DNA from: Eleftheria terrae
GTDB lineage: Bacteria > Pseudomonadota > Gammaproteobacteria > Burkholderiales > Burkholderiaceae_C
Assembly (NCBI RefSeq): GCF_030419005.1
Contig: NZ_CP106951.1
Span: 4,774,001-4,838,000, forward strand
Direction: 5' to 3'
DNA: 64,000 nt
Part shown: in pieces, positions 34,037 through 46,235 of the stretch
Layout: each line of letters starts with the position of its first letter
Numbering within the stretch: position 1 is the stretch's first letter
Program-made: the position numbers and the translations under genes
The notes under the pieces: generated by a model
What the model was told of the DNA's origin: nothing
What the model saw: only the letters and a program-made list of their open reading frames with translations
Database searches by the model: none

Positions 34037-34471
34037 TCAGCTGTCGCTCGGCGGGACGGGCTTCTTGTCTTCCCGCGCGCGTTCGGCATAGCGGTTGAAC
34101 CGCCAGGCACTGCCCTGCAAGGTGATGCGGCGCCAGGTGGCGCGCTTCTCTGCCGGGCTCATCTCGGGCCAGAACTGCACTTCGCCGAAGTCGCGCCCGC
34201 AGCCCTTGCACACGTCGTCGCCCTGGCTGGTGGAGCAGATCGCGATGCAGGGCGTGTCGGGCAGGGTGTCGTACCAGGCCAGCCAGGCCTGCTTGGCGGC
34301 GGCCGGCATGCTGTGCTCGTCGCACTCCTGCTCGTGGTAGTACACCATCAGGGCATACACCTCGGCCAGCGCCCGCAGCGGGGGGCACAGCGAGATGCCG
34401 TCGGGCGAGGGCTCGCGTTCGCGCCACCAGTTGATGGCGGCCTCGATGTCGGTGATGTGGATGCCGGCCAT
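34037..34471 (-). CDS. DUF3717-DUF1289 fusion protein
   Basis: A 144-residue protein. The start MAGIHITDIEAAINWWR is typical for DUF3717; an ATG at 34516 overlapping the trpS stop would add 15 residues. Residues 1-75 are the DUF3717 domain (also ALAEVYALMVYYHEQECDE). Residues ~88-125 are a DUF1289 domain with its four Cys: CIAIC, then VCKGCGRDF, then WPEMSPAEKRATWRRI. DUF1289 proteins are small Cys-rich proteins thought to bind metal or Fe-S. It follows trpS closely and is probably co-transcribed with it. Function unknown. Confidence 0.78.
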   Translation of the reverse strand: MAGIHITDIEAAINWWREREPSPDGISLCPPLRALAEVYALMVYYHEQECDEHSMPAAAKQAWLAWYDTLPDTPCIAICSTSQGDDVCKGCGRDFGEVQFWPEMSPAEKRATWRRITLQGSAWRFNRYAERAREDKKPVPPSDS

Positions 34472-34512
34472 GGCGTCTGCCTGCTGGGGGAATGCCGCGG
34501 TATCGCGGCCGT

Positions 34513-35820
34513 TCATTCCTGTGCCGCCACCAGCGCCGCCAGCGCCGCCTCGACGGCGGCCGGCGACACGCCGTCGCCCCGCTGCACCGGCGCTTCGGCC
34601 AGCGCGGCAGCGCCTTCGGTCTTCAGCCGCTTGACCCAGGCGCCCGCCTCCCGGCCCTCGGCCAGGCCCTGGCTCTGCAGCAGCACGCTGCCGTCGGCCG
34701 CCGTGAGCTTGAAGTAGAAGCGGCCGTCGGCCTCGCGGTATTGCTTGAACACCGGCAGTGCCGGCTTCGCGGCGTCGGCCGCGGTCGCGGCCACCACCGG
34801 CAGCGCGGTCATCGGGCGCAGGCCCACCGCATGGCGCAGCTCGGCAAGGAAGGGCGTGGCCACCGCGCGGGCCTTCTGCGCGCCGGCCTGCAGCACCGCC
34901 TCGATGCGTTCGGGATGCGCCATCAGCTCGGCATAGCGGGCCCGCATCGGGCCGATGTGCGCCTCGATCAGCGCCACCGCGCGTTGCTTGGCCTCGCCCC
35001 AGGACAGCCCGCCGCGCAGCTCGGCATGGAAGGCAGCCCGTTGCTCCGGTGTGGCGAAGGCGTCGTGGATCGTGACCAGGTGCGCCCCTTCCGGGTCCTT
35101 GGGCTCGCCCGGCAGGCGCGAGTCGGTCACCACCCGGGCGATTGCCTCCTTCAGCCCCTTGGCACCGCCCTCGAACAAGGGGATGGTGTTGTCATAGCTC
35201 TTCGACATCTTGCGGCCGTCCAGCCCGGGCAGGGTGGCCACGTCCTCTTCGATCTCCGCCTGCGGCAGCACGAACAGCTCGCGGCCCTGGCCGAACAGGT
35301 GGTTGAAGCGCTGGCCGACGTCGCGCGCCATCTCGATGTGCTGCACCTGGTCGCGCCCCACCGGCACCCGGTGGGCGTTGAACATCAGGATGTCCGCCGC
35401 CATCAGGATGGGGTAGGAGAACAGCCCCATCGTGATGCCGGCGTCCGGATCTTCGCCGGCGGCGGCATTCGCGTCGGTGGCCGCCTTGTAGGCATGGGCC
35501 CGGTTCATCTGGCCCTTGGCGGTGACACAGGTCAGCAGCCAGGTCAGCTCGGTGATCTCGGGGATGTCGCTTTGCCGGTAGAAGGTCACGCGCTCGGTGT
35601 CCAGGCCGGCGGCCAGCCAGGTGGCGGCGATCTCCAGCCGCGAGCGTTCGATGCGGGCCGGGTCGTCGCACTTGATCAGCGCATGGTAGTCGGCCAGGAA
35701 AAAGAAGCTCTCGACACCCGCGGCACGGCTGGCGGCAATGGCGGGGCGGATCGCGCCCACGTAGTTGCCCAGGTGCGGGGTGCCGGTGGTGGTGATGCCG
35801 GTGAGGACTCGTTCGCTCAT
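34513..35820 (-). CDS. trpS: Tryptophanyl-tRNA synthetase with C-terminal extension
   Basis: A 435-residue class I aminoacyl-tRNA synthetase that charges tRNA-Trp. The HIGH-like motif PHLGN is at 15-19 after the TGITTTGTP start; KMSKS is in [25 protein letters not shown] and [12 protein letters not shown] are family signatures. Beyond the usual ~335 residues there is a ~95-residue extension ([43 protein letters not shown]) resembling a YegP/DUF1508 module, found in other betaproteobacterial TrpS. Divergent from purN. Confidence 0.95.
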   Translation of the reverse strand: MSERVLTGITTTGTPHLGNYVGAIRPAIAASRAAGVESFFFLADYHALIKCDDPARIERSRLEIAATWLAAGLDTERVTFYRQSDIPEITELTWLLTCVTAKGQMNRAHAYKAATDANAAAGEDPDAGITMGLFSYPILMAADILMFNAHRVPVGRDQVQHIEMARDVGQRFNHLFGQGRELFVLPQAEIEEDVATLPGLDGRKMSKSYDNTIPLFEGGAKGLKEAIARVVTDSRLPGEPKDPEGAHLVTIHDAFATPEQRAAFHAELRGGLSWGEAKQRAVALIEAHIGPMRARYAELMAHPERIEAVLQAGAQKARAVATPFLAELRHAVGLRPMTALPVVAATAADAAKPALPVFKQYREADGRFYFKLTAADGSVLLQSQGLAEGREAGAWVKRLKTEGAAALAEAPVQRGDGVSPAAVEAALAALVAAQE

Positions 35821-35962
35821 GGAAGGCTCTCAAGGAAGCGCCGTGCAGCGCGGGGCCGGGGTCGCTCGGCAGGGGCTGCGTGGCGGGAGCGCGCATTGTA
35901 GGTGGCGGCCGCCTGGCACGCCGCTGGCCGCGGCCCGACCCCGGCCGCTACACTGCCGGCCC

Positions 35963-36589
35963 ATGAAACGCATCGTGATCCTGATCTCCGGCCGCGGCTC
36001 CAACATGGAGGCCATCGTCAATGCCTGTGCGGCGGAGCAATGGCCGGCGCAGGTGGCGGCCGTGATCAGCAACCGCCCGGACGCCCTGGGCCTGCAGTTC
36101 GCCGCTGCGCGCGGCATCGCCACCGGCGTGGTCGACCACAAGCAGCATGCCAGCCGGGAGGCCTTCGACGAAGCGCTGGCCCAGGCCATCGATGCGCATG
36201 CGCCCGACCTGGTCGTGCTGGCCGGCTTCATGCGCATCCTCACGCCGGCTTTCGTCGCCCGTTACGACGGCCGGCTCATCAACATCCACCCGTCGCTGCT
36301 GCCCGCCTTCCCGGGCCTGCACACACACCGGCGCGCCATCGAGGCGGGCTGCAAGCTTGCCGGTGCGACCGTGCACTATGTCACGGCGGAACTCGACCAT
36401 GGGCCCATCATCGTGCAGGCCGCCGTGCCGGTGCAGCCGGACGACAGCGAGGACAGCCTGTCGCGGCGAGTGCTGGTGCAGGAACACCGCATCTACCCAA
36501 TGGCGGTGCGCTGGATCGTCGAAGAGGCGTTGGAGGTGAGCGGCAACCGCGTCACCCACCGCCGCGGCGAGTCGCAGCTGGTGAACTGA
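35963..36589 (+). CDS. purN: Phosphoribosylglycinamide formyltransferase
   Basis: A 208-residue GAR transformylase, third step of purine synthesis, using 10-formyl-THF. Start MKRIVILISGRGSNMEA with the nucleotide-binding loop SGRGSN. Catalytic Asn/His in INIHPSLLPAFPGLHTH, and Asp in AELDHGPIIVQAAVPV. Length as in the family. Starts divergently from trpS. Confidence 0.96.
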   Translation: MKRIVILISGRGSNMEAIVNACAAEQWPAQVAAVISNRPDALGLQFAAARGIATGVVDHKQHASREAFDEALAQAIDAHAPDLVVLAGFMRILTPAFVARYDGRLINIHPSLLPAFPGLHTHRRAIEAGCKLAGATVHYVTAELDHGPIIVQAAVPVQPDDSEDSLSRRVLVQEHRIYPMAVRWIVEEALEVSGNRVTHRRGESQLVN

Positions 36590-36735
36590 GTCATCCCGGT
36601 CCCTGCCGGGGGGGCCCCGACCGGGCGCAGCCGCCACAGCGGCCGCACCGGCGCCGCTCCCCGCCGGCCCGACGCCGCATCCCGCTGCCGCGATGCTGTC
36701 GCGGCGCCGGCATGCCGGGCTGGGATAATCGCGGC

Positions 36736-37995
36736 ATGCATCCTCATGCCCTGCTTGATCTCGCCACCGACCTGGTGCGCGCCGTCCTGAAGTTCGACGC
36801 GCCTGCCGACAGCGTCGTCTCCGCCTTCTTCCGCCAACACCGCCTGCTCGGCCCGCGGGAGCGCCACACCCTGGCCGAAACCGCCTATGCCGTGGTGCGC
36901 CAGCGCCTGTTGCTGCAGCACTTCGCGCAGTCCGGCTCCGGTGCGCTGGAGCGGCGCCTGGCCATCCTGGCCTGGCAGGGCAGCGACAGCTTCCTGCGCA
37001 GCGCACTCGGCCCCCATGAGCAGGCCTGGCTGACGGAAGTCAAGGCGATCAACCCCGCCAGCCTGCCCGAGAAGTTGCGGCACAACCTGCCGGACTGGCT
37101 GGTCACGCCGCTCAAGGACACCTTGGGTGACGAATTCTGGCCGCTGGTGGACAGCCTCAACCAGGGCGCGCCGCTCGACCTGCGGGTGAACCTGCTGAAG
37201 ACCCGCCGGGAAGCGGTGATCGAGGAACTGCGCAGCCACGGCATCGAGGCCCGCGAGACCCCGCATTCCCCCTGGGGATTGCGGCTGGAAGGCAAGCCCG
37301 CGCTCAACAAGCTGGAGCTGTTCACCCGCGGCGACGTCGAGGTGCAGGACGAGGGCAGCCAGCTGCTGGCCCTGCTGACCGAAGCCAAGCGCGGCGAGAT
37401 GGTGGTCGACTTCTGCGCCGGCGCGGGCGGCAAGACGCTGGCGCTGGGCGCGGCCATGCGCAACACCGGTCGGCTTTACGCGTTCGACGTGTCCGGCCAC
37501 CGGCTCGACAACCTCAAGCCACGGCTGGCCCGCAGCGGCCTGTCCAACGTCTACCCGGCGCAGATCGCACACGAGCGCGACGAGCGCATCAAGCGCCTGG
37601 CCGGCAAGATCGACCGCGTGCTGGTCGACGCCCCTTGCTCCGGGCTCGGCACCCTGCGGCGCAACCCCGACCTCAAGTGGCGCCAGTCGCCCAAGGCGGT
37701 GGCCGAGCTGGTCGAGAAGCAGGCCGCCATCCTGCAGAGCGCGGCCCGCCTGGTGAAGCCGGGCGGCCGGCTGGTGTACGCCACCTGCAGCGTGCTGGCG
37801 GAAGAAAACGAGCGCATCGCCGACCGTTTCAGCGAGAGCGAGCAGCGCCACTTCAAGCCAGTGCCGGTGGCCGAGGTGCTGGCCCATGCCAAGGTGCCGG
37901 AACCGAACTTGCTTGTACACGGAGAGCACCTGCGACTGTGGCCGCACCGGCACGCGACGGATGGCTTTTTTGCCGCCGTGTGGGAACGCGGCTAG
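36736..37995 (+). CDS. RsmB/NOP2-type 16S rRNA (cytosine-C5) methyltransferase
   Basis: A 419-residue SAM-dependent methyltransferase. Start MHPHALLDLATDLV at 36736. The N-terminal helical domain (~1-140) precedes the RNA-binding and catalytic domain: SAM motif VVDFCAGAGGKTLALGAAM, DVSGHRLDNLKPRL, motif IV DAPCSGLGTLRRNPD with the first Cys, motif VI YATCSVLAEEN with the catalytic Cys, and GGRLVYAT. C-terminal LRLWPHRHATDGFFAAVW is the usual end. Target is probably 16S C967 or a related cytosine. A GATAAT -10-like box lies right before the start. Confidence 0.9.
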   Translation: MHPHALLDLATDLVRAVLKFDAPADSVVSAFFRQHRLLGPRERHTLAETAYAVVRQRLLLQHFAQSGSGALERRLAILAWQGSDSFLRSALGPHEQAWLTEVKAINPASLPEKLRHNLPDWLVTPLKDTLGDEFWPLVDSLNQGAPLDLRVNLLKTRREAVIEELRSHGIEARETPHSPWGLRLEGKPALNKLELFTRGDVEVQDEGSQLLALLTEAKRGEMVVDFCAGAGGKTLALGAAMRNTGRLYAFDVSGHRLDNLKPRLARSGLSNVYPAQIAHERDERIKRLAGKIDRVLVDAPCSGLGTLRRNPDLKWRQSPKAVAELVEKQAAILQSAARLVKPGGRLVYATCSVLAEENERIADRFSESEQRHFKPVPVAEVLAHAKVPEPNLLVHGEHLRLWPHRHATDGFFAAVWERG

Positions 37996-38115
37996 CACCG
38001 AGGGCTCCAACAGGGAGCTCGTCAAGCAGGGGCAAGGTGGAAACTTCGCTGCAGATGCCGCGGAAGTCCCGGAAATTACCCGTCTTTTCCGCGCGGCTCG
38101 CGAGAGTCGGTCCCC

Positions 38116-38121
38116 TACAAT
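38116..38121 (+). promoter_or_regulatory. -10-like box (TACAAT) for the desaturase gene
   Basis: TACAAT 28 bases before the desaturase start. The -35 is poor, so this is only a plausible sigma-70 -10 element. Confidence 0.35.
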
Positions 38122-38148
38122 GCGGCGAGCTTTTTGAAAGGCTGATTG

Positions 38149-39372
38149 ATGTCTGAGATTCTTGTCGTGTGGGAGAGCCTGGTCGACTGGCTCGCCAATG
38201 GTGTGCTGAATGCCTCCTGGTGGCAGGTCCTTGCCATCACCCTGGGCGCGACCCATATCACGATTGCCGCGGTGACGATCTTCCTGCACCGCTCGCAAGC
38301 GCACCGCTCGGTCGACCTGCACCCGATCGTCTCTCACTTCTTCCGCTTCTGGCTGTGGATGACCACCGGCATGGTGACCAAGGAATGGGTCGCCATCCAC
38401 CGCAAGCACCACGCCAAGTGCGAGACGCATGACGACCCGCACAGCCCGCAAACCCGCGGCATCAAGACCGTGCTGCTGACCGGCAGCGAGCTCTACCGTG
38501 CCGAGGCCAAGAACCAGGAAACCCTGAGCAAGTACGGCCACAACACGCCCGACGACTGGATGGAGCGCAACGTCTACAGCCGCTTCACCTGGCACGGCGT
38601 GGGCCTGATGCTCATCATCGACCTGCTGATGTTCGGCGCCCTGGGCGCGACCGTCTGGGCGGTGCAGATGCTGTGGATCCCGATCACCGCCGCCGGCATC
38701 ATCAATGGTCTGGCGCACTGGTGGGGCTACCGCAACTTCGAGGCGGCCGACGCCTCCACCAACATCTCGCCCTGGGGCATCATCATCGGCGGCGAGGAGT
38801 TGCACAACAACCACCACACCTACCCGACCTCGGCCAAGCTGTCCGTCAAGAAGTACGAGTTCGACATCGGCTGGCTCTACATCCGCACCTTCGAGATCCT
38901 GGGCCTGGCCAAGGTCCGCAAGACCCCGCCGATGCTCAAGCTCGGCCAGGTTCGCCCGGTGGCGGATGCGCACACGCTGGAAGCCATCATCGCCAACCGC
39001 TACGAGGTGATGGCCAAGTACGGCCGCGAGCTGAAGCGGGCCTGTGCTGCCGAGCTGGACCAGCTCAAGGCGGCCGGCGCGAAGAACACCGCCAAGTGGA
39101 AGGAATTGCGCCTGGCCAAGCGCTGGCTGCACCGCGACGAGGACCGCATCCCGAGCAGCGTGCGCCAGCAAATCGCCAGCGCCTGCGCCGACTCGCCCGC
39201 CCTGGCCAAGCTGCTGGCCATGCGCGAGGAACTGCGCCAGCTCTGGACCCGCACCAATGTGTCGGCCGAGCAGCTGGTGGCCGACCTGCAGGCCTGGTGC
39301 AAGAAGGCCGAGGAAAGCGGCATCGCCGCCCTGCAGGACTTCGCCCTCAAGCTGCGTGCTGCCCACGCCTGA
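38149..39372 (+). CDS. Membrane acyl desaturase (delta-9 type)
   Basis: A 407-residue fatty acid desaturase that makes unsaturated acyl chains for the membrane. Start MSEILVVWESLVDW. Three His boxes of the membrane di-iron family: HRSQAHR, HRKHHAKCETHDDPH and HNNHHTYP. Four or so membrane spans in between (WQVLAITLGATHITIAAVTIF, VGLMLIIDLLMFGALGATVW). The C-terminal ~110 residues are a Lys/Ala-rich soluble helical tail longer than in most desaturases. Followed by a strong terminator. Confidence 0.92.
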   Translation: MSEILVVWESLVDWLANGVLNASWWQVLAITLGATHITIAAVTIFLHRSQAHRSVDLHPIVSHFFRFWLWMTTGMVTKEWVAIHRKHHAKCETHDDPHSPQTRGIKTVLLTGSELYRAEAKNQETLSKYGHNTPDDWMERNVYSRFTWHGVGLMLIIDLLMFGALGATVWAVQMLWIPITAAGIINGLAHWWGYRNFEAADASTNISPWGIIIGGEELHNNHHTYPTSAKLSVKKYEFDIGWLYIRTFEILGLAKVRKTPPMLKLGQVRPVADAHTLEAIIANRYEVMAKYGRELKRACAAELDQLKAAGAKNTAKWKELRLAKRWLHRDEDRIPSSVRQQIASACADSPALAKLLAMREELRQLWTRTNVSAEQLVADLQAWCKKAEESGIAALQDFALKLRAAHA

Positions 39373-39393
39373 CCGGCCGTCCCGCTGACAAGG

Positions 39394-39422
39394 AGCGCCT
39401 TCTTCGGAAGGCGCTTTTTTTT
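39394..39422 (+). terminator. Rho-independent terminator with UUCG loop
   Basis: AGCGCCTTC and GAAGGCGCT form a perfect 9-bp stem closed by TTCG, followed by eight T. Ends the desaturase transcript. Confidence 0.95.
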
Positions 39423-39636
39423 CACCGCTGTTATTTCACTTCTGCATATTCGCTGGCGCCGGCCGGTACGGCACGACCGCCGCCGCCGTCCGTCTGGCGG
39501 CGAGGGCTTCGCCGGCGCACGGTGGCCCGCTATGCTTGCGATGGCAAGCGCTCGGCGAGCAGAAGCGCGGGGTGAGGGAATCGTCCGGGCCTTGGGCCCG
39601 ATTCCTACTTTGTTGCCTTGTCAGGGAAGACCCGTC

Positions 39637-40350
39637 ATGAAAATTCTCCATCCCGCCCTCCGCCGAATCGTCCTCGGCGTTGGCCTCGCCATCGGCATGC
39701 AAGGTGCGGCGCAGGCCATCATCCTCGACAGCTCCTTTGAGGCCAAAGACCTGCCGGGCACCAGCGTGGCCCAGCGGCCGAGCCTGGCTGGCGAAGTGCT
39801 CGAAGACGAGCTGGTGTCCTTCTCCTACGGGGTCGATGGGCGGCCGGTGTCCGGGCAGATCCAGTCCCGCGTGGTGCGCTCCTCGGTGGACGGCACGCTG
39901 GACTTCTACTGGCGCATCTCGGTCGACGAAGGCTCGCAGGCCGCTGTCAACAACTTCGAGGTGCGCGACATCGAAGCCCCGAGCTATGACGTCGACTGGC
40001 GCTCCGACGGCCTGGGCGACGTGGCCCCCACCGAGGCATTCGCGGTGTTCTCGCCCGACACCTACTCGGTGTTCTATTTCGACTTCCCGAACTGGGTGGC
40101 CGGCATCGAGGCCGGGCAGAGCTCGCGCTTTCTCTTCCTCGACACCCAGGCCACCAGCTACACCCGGGGCGCGAGCATGAGTGTCGGCACCTATGGGTGG
40201 ATGCACAGCTCGAGCATCTTCACCACCTTCGCCCCGGCGGTGCCCGAGCCGGCCACGGTGGCGCTGACGGCGCTGGGCCTTGTCGGCCTGGCGGCGGTTG
40301 GCCGCCGGCGCCAGGCGGCCACCCGGTCCAGCGAGTCGCACGCCGGCTGA
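39637..40350 (+). CDS. PEP-CTERM sorted exported protein
   Basis: A 237-residue exported protein. Start after GGGAAG. Signal peptide ~1-27 (RRIVLGVGLAIGMQGAAQA). The beta-rich middle is of unknown fold. C-terminal VPEPATVALTALGLVGLAAVGRRR is a complete PEP-CTERM signal (PEP, hydrophobic helix, basic tail), recognised by an EpsH/exosortase system that anchors or releases such proteins in exopolysaccharide-producing bacteria. No exosortase gene is in the window. Confidence 0.9.
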   Translation: MKILHPALRRIVLGVGLAIGMQGAAQAIILDSSFEAKDLPGTSVAQRPSLAGEVLEDELVSFSYGVDGRPVSGQIQSRVVRSSVDGTLDFYWRISVDEGSQAAVNNFEVRDIEAPSYDVDWRSDGLGDVAPTEAFAVFSPDTYSVFYFDFPNWVAGIEAGQSSRFLFLDTQATSYTRGASMSVGTYGWMHSSSIFTTFAPAVPEPATVALTALGLVGLAAVGRRRQAATRSSESHAG

Positions 40351-40394
40351 TGCCGGCCCCTGCCGGCCACGCCCGCCGGCAGGGCGGCAACGAC

Positions 40395-40429
40395 AAAAAA
40401 CCCGCCGGGCTTTCGCCGGGCGGGTTTTC
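40395..40429. terminator. Bidirectional terminator between PEP-CTERM gene and rpmG
   Basis: AAAACCCGCC...GGCGGGTTTT type hairpin with a TTTC loop and one mismatch, A-run on one side and T-run on the other. It can stop both the plus-strand gene and the minus-strand ribosomal protein operon. Confidence 0.9.
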
Positions 40430-40456
40430 TACTTGCGATCTGCAAGGGAGGCTGAA

Positions 40457-40624
40457 TTACTTCAGCTTCACTTCCTTGTAGGCGACGTGCTTGCGAGCCT
40501 TGGGATCAAACTTCATGATCTCCATCTTCTCGGGCGTGGTCTTCTTGTTCTTGGTGGTCGTGTAGAAGTGACCGGTGCCTGCGGTCGACTCCAGCTTGAT
40601 CTTTTCGCGAGCGGTCTTGGCCAT
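40457..40624 (-). CDS. rpmG: 50S ribosomal protein L33
   Basis: A 55-residue protein: [28 protein letters not shown] and [18 protein letters not shown] are the L33 pattern of Cys-free type. AAGGAG ribosome site before the ATG. Follows rpmB by 26 bases, the usual rpmB-rpmG operon. Confidence 0.97.
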   Translation of the reverse strand: MAKTAREKIKLESTAGTGHFYTTTKNKKTTPEKMEIMKFDPKARKHVAYKEVKLK

Positions 40625-40650
40625 GGTGTGTGCTCCTTAAGCAGTGGCGA

Positions 40651-40884
40651 TCAGAGCTCGCCCTTGGCGCGCAGGTCGGCCACGACCTGCTCGATGCCGA
40701 CCTTGTCGATCAGGCGCAGCGCGGCGTTGCTGATGCGCAGGCGGACCCAGCGGTTCTCGCTCTCGACCCAGAAGCGGCGGTACTGCAGATTCGGCAGGAA
40801 GCGACGCTTCGTTTTGTTGTTGGCGTGGGACACATTGTTGCCCACCATCGGGCGCTTGCCCGTAACTTGACAGACGCGTGCCAT
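40651..40884 (-). CDS. rpmB: 50S ribosomal protein L28
   Basis: A 77-residue protein starting [17 protein letters not shown], with [16 protein letters not shown] and [16 protein letters not shown], all L28 hallmarks. Start at 40884 (not the ATG six codons upstream) by family length. Confidence 0.97.
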   Translation of the reverse strand: MARVCQVTGKRPMVGNNVSHANNKTKRRFLPNLQYRRFWVESENRWVRLRISNAALRLIDKVGIEQVVADLRAKGEL

Positions 40885-41065
40885 GACGCTTCTCCGTTTC
40901 AATCTCGGTTCAGATTTGACGCCTAGAGCAGGCAGCCCGGTCAGAGAAACCGAACCAAGCCGCTTGGTGGACGCCCTTCGAAGGCTTCGCGTCCTGCGTT
41001 CGCGACGGTGAGCTGGAACTCACATGCGAAAAATAGAGGCAAAGCCGGTTTCGGCAAAGACGGCG

Positions 41066-41071
41066 ATTATA
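41066..41071 (-). promoter_or_regulatory. -10 box (TATAAT) for rpmB-rpmG
   Basis: On the minus strand GGCTATAATCGCC gives a perfect TATAAT about 180 bases before rpmB, downstream of trxB's stop. No good -35 at 17 bases, so a promoter is likely but not proven. Confidence 0.5.
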
Positions 41072-41155
41072 GCCAGAAAAAACCGCGGCGGCCCATGCAA
41101 GGCCGCCGCCGATGTGCAGGGCCCCGCTTTCAGGCGGTGGCCGGGACGCAGTATC

Positions 41156-43031
<1,876 letters not shown>

Positions 43032-43125
43032 GCCCGGCCGCCACGGCGGCACGGAATCGTTCACAGGTGTTGCACCCGGGGCCTTCTGTGGTGTCGGCGC
43101 CACGCGCTTGATTCACAATTCGCGC

Positions 43126-45552
43126 ATGGCATTTCCTCTTGGCTCCCTCGGGGGCGATCCGACCTCGGCGGCGGCGCCCGTGCCGCCGCCTCCTGCGCCC
43201 GCGCCTGCGCCCGCTTCGGGCCGCGCGGCTTCTGCGCCCTATACCCGCACGCCCAGGGCCAAGAAGGCCGCGCCCGAACCCGCCGTGCCGCCGCGCTGGC
43301 GGGTGCAATTGAGCGTGTTCCTCGGTGCGCTGGGCCTGATCCTGCTGCTGTTCGCCATGCTCAGCCACACGCCGGCCGATGCGGCGTGGTCCACCACCGG
43401 CGACGGCACGGGCGTGCACAACGCCGCCGGCGTGCTGGGAGCGTGGGTCTCCGACCTGATGTACTTCCTGTTCGGCTTCTCCTCCTGGTGGCTGGTGCTG
43501 GTGGCCTTGCGCGGCTGGCTCAGCGCGCTGGCCGACCTGCTGCGGCCGCCGGACGTCGCGCCGGCAGAGCCGGTGGCGGCTCCCCCTCGCTGGCTGTTCT
43601 GGCTGGGCCTGGCGGCCCTGTTGTGCGCCAGCTGCAGCCTGGAGTGGACGCGGCTGTACCGGCTGGAAGCGCACCTGCCCGGCCATGCCGGCGGCGTGCT
43701 GGGCGACGTGCTCGGCCCGGCCAGCATGAAGTTGCTCGGCTTCGCCGGCTCCGGCGTCTGGTGGATCGCCCTGCTGGTGGCGGGGGTCTCGATGGCGCTG
43801 CGTTTCTCGTGGGTGCGCGCGGCCGAGGGCCTGGGCGCGCGCATCGACGGCTGGCGCGTCAAGCGCGAGGTGCGCCGCGAGATCAAGGAAGACCTGCGCC
43901 TGGGCGAGAAGGCGATCAAGGAACGCGAGAAGGTGGTGGAGGTGCAGCGCCACGTCGTGGAAGACCACCCGCCCATCATGATCGAGCCGGCGGTGGTGGA
44001 GGTGCCGAAGTCCGAGCGCGTCGTCAAGGAGCGCCAGAAGCCGCTCTTCAAGGAGCTCAACGACACCAAGCTGCCCCAGGTCGACCTGCTGGACGCGGCT
44101 CCTGCCAAGCTAGAAACCACCGTGACGCCCGAGACGCTGGAGATGACCTCCCGCATGATCGAGAAGAAGCTGAAGGACTTCGGCGTCGAGGTGCGGGTGG
44201 TGGCGGCCTCGCCGGGCCCGGTGATCACCCGCTACGAGATCGAGCCGGCCACCGGCGTCAAGGGCTCCCAGATCGTCAACCTGGCCAAGGACCTGGCGCG
44301 CTCGCTCAGCCTGGTCAGCATCCGGGTGGTGGAGACCATCCCGGGCAAGAACCTGATGGCGCTGGAGCTGCCCAATGCGAAGCGGCAGAGCATCCGGCTG
44401 GCCGAGATCCTCGGCTCGCAGATCTACAACGACGCGCAGTCCCTGCTCACCATGGGCCTGGGCAAGGACATCGTCGGCCATCCCGTGGTGGCCGACCTCG
44501 CCAAGATGCCCCACGTGCTGGTGGCCGGCACCACCGGCTCGGGCAAGTCGGTGGGGATCAACGCGATGATCCTGTCGCTGCTCTACAAGGCCGAGGCGCG
44601 CGACGTGCGCCTGATCATGATCGACCCGAAGATGCTCGAGATGGCCATGTACGAAGGCATCCCGCATCTGCTGGCGCCAGTGGTCACCGACATGAAGCAG
44701 GCCGGCAACGCGCTGAACTGGTGTGTCGGCGAGATGGAGCGGCGCTACAAGCTGATGAGCAAGCTGGGCGTGCGCAACCTGGCCGGCTACAACAAGAAGA
44801 TCGCCGAGGCGACCGAGCGCGGCGAGAAGATCAGCAATCCCTTCAGCCTCACGCCCGAGGAACCGGAGCCGCTCGACCGGCTGCCGCACATCGTGGTGGT
44901 GATCGACGAGCTGGCCGACCTGATGATGGTGGTCGGCAAGAAGATCGAGGAGTTGATCGCCCGCCTGGCGCAGAAGGCGCGCGCCGCCGGCATCCACCTG
45001 ATCCTGGCCACCCAGCGCCCGAGCGTGGACGTGATCACCGGCCTCATCAAGGCCAACATCCCGACCCGCATCGCCTTCCAGGTGTCGAGCAAGATCGACT
45101 CGCGCACCATCCTCGACCAGATGGGCGCCGAGGCCCTGCTGGGCCAGGGCGACATGCTCTACATGGCGCCGGGCACCGGCCTGCCGATCCGGGTGCACGG
45201 CGCCTTCGTCAGCGATGACGAGGTGCATCGCGTGGTCGAGTACCTGAAGAGCCAGGGCGAGCCCAACTACATCGAGGGCATCCTTGAAGGCGGCACGCTG
45301 GAAGGCGAGGGCGGCCCGGGCGGCGAAGGCGGCGGCGGAGGCGAAGAGGGCGAGGCCGATCCGATGTACGACCAGGCGGTGCAGGTGGTGCTGCAGCACC
45401 GCCGGGCCTCGATCTCGCTGGTGCAGCGGCACCTGCGCATCGGTTATAACCGGGCCGCCCGGCTGCTGGAACAAATGGAGAAGTCGGGGCTCGTATCAAG
45501 CATGGCCACCAACGGGAACCGGGACATCATCGTTCCCAAGCGAGACGAATGA
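43126..45552 (+). CDS. ftsK: DNA translocase FtsK
   Basis: An 808-residue septal DNA pump that drives chromosome-dimer resolution and segregation. A Pro/Ala-rich N-terminus precedes four membrane spans (~66-230; e.g. [33 protein letters not shown]). A charged linker leads to the motor: Walker A GTTGSGKS (~468-475), Walker [14 protein letters not shown] (~588), arginine-rich RASAGIHL region and [19 protein letters not shown]. Gly/Glu-rich spacer ([17 protein letters not shown]) then the gamma winged helix (~746-808, [25 protein letters not shown]). Overlaps lolA by ATGA. Confidence 0.95.
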   Translation: MAFPLGSLGGDPTSAAAPVPPPPAPAPAPASGRAASAPYTRTPRAKKAAPEPAVPPRWRVQLSVFLGALGLILLLFAMLSHTPADAAWSTTGDGTGVHNAAGVLGAWVSDLMYFLFGFSSWWLVLVALRGWLSALADLLRPPDVAPAEPVAAPPRWLFWLGLAALLCASCSLEWTRLYRLEAHLPGHAGGVLGDVLGPASMKLLGFAGSGVWWIALLVAGVSMALRFSWVRAAEGLGARIDGWRVKREVRREIKEDLRLGEKAIKEREKVVEVQRHVVEDHPPIMIEPAVVEVPKSERVVKERQKPLFKELNDTKLPQVDLLDAAPAKLETTVTPETLEMTSRMIEKKLKDFGVEVRVVAASPGPVITRYEIEPATGVKGSQIVNLAKDLARSLSLVSIRVVETIPGKNLMALELPNAKRQSIRLAEILGSQIYNDAQSLLTMGLGKDIVGHPVVADLAKMPHVLVAGTTGSGKSVGINAMILSLLYKAEARDVRLIMIDPKMLEMAMYEGIPHLLAPVVTDMKQAGNALNWCVGEMERRYKLMSKLGVRNLAGYNKKIAEATERGEKISNPFSLTPEEPEPLDRLPHIVVVIDELADLMMVVGKKIEELIARLAQKARAAGIHLILATQRPSVDVITGLIKANIPTRIAFQVSSKIDSRTILDQMGAEALLGQGDMLYMAPGTGLPIRVHGAFVSDDEVHRVVEYLKSQGEPNYIEGILEGGTLEGEGGPGGEGGGGGEEGEADPMYDQAVQVVLQHRRASISLVQRHLRIGYNRAARLLEQMEKSGLVSSMATNGNRDIIVPKRDE

Positions 45553-46157
45553 AAAAACTGCTGATGCTGGCGGCGCTGCTGGGCGCCGCGCTCCCTGCCT
45601 GGGCCGACTCGGTCGACACGCTCAAGGCTTTCGTGCAGGACGTCAAGAGCGGCCGCGCCTACTTCAGCCAGACGGTGACTTCGCCCGACGGCGCCAAGAA
45701 GCGAACCACCAAGGGCACCTTCGAGTTCCTGCGGCCGGGGCGCTTTCGCTTCGAGTACGCCAAGCCCTTCGAGCAGCTGATCGTGGCCGACGGCCAGAAG
45801 GTCTGGCTCTACGACACCGACCTCAACCAGGTCACCGTGCGGCCGATGACGCAGGCGCTGGGCGCCACGCCGGCGGCCTTGCTGGCCGGCGGCGCGCTGG
45901 AGAAGGACTTCGAGCTGAAGCCGCTGCCCGAGAAGGACGGCCTGCAATGGGCCGAGGCCGTGCCCCGGCAGAAGGACAGCCAGTTCCAGTCGGTCAAGGT
46001 CGGCTTCAAGGGACGTGACCTGGCGGCGGTGGAGATCCTGGACAGCTTCGGGCAGAAGTCGCTGCTGAGCTTCACGCGCGTCGAGCCCAACGTGGCGCTG
46101 GACTCGCAGACCTTCAAGTTCACGCCACCCGCCGGAGCGGATGTGCTGGAGGAGTGA
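45549..46157 (+). CDS. lolA: Outer-membrane lipoprotein carrier protein LolA
   Basis: A 202-residue periplasmic chaperone that ferries lipoproteins from LolCDE to LolB. Signal peptide [19 protein letters not shown]; then [49 protein letters not shown], which is the LolA beta-sheet signature with the conserved Arg. Coupled to ftsK, as in many betaproteobacteria. Convergent with metG. Confidence 0.95.
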   Translation: MKKLLMLAALLGAALPAWADSVDTLKAFVQDVKSGRAYFSQTVTSPDGAKKRTTKGTFEFLRPGRFRFEYAKPFEQLIVADGQKVWLYDTDLNQVTVRPMTQALGATPAALLAGGALEKDFELKPLPEKDGLQWAEAVPRQKDSQFQSVKVGFKGRDLAAVEILDSFGQKSLLSFTRVEPNVALDSQTFKFTPPAGADVLEE

Positions 46158-46235
46158 GGCCGCCGCCCCGCCAGCCGGGCGGCTGGGCGAGGGGTGGCGA
46201 CACGTAGCCGGCCCCCAGGCCGGGCCGGCCGGTGC

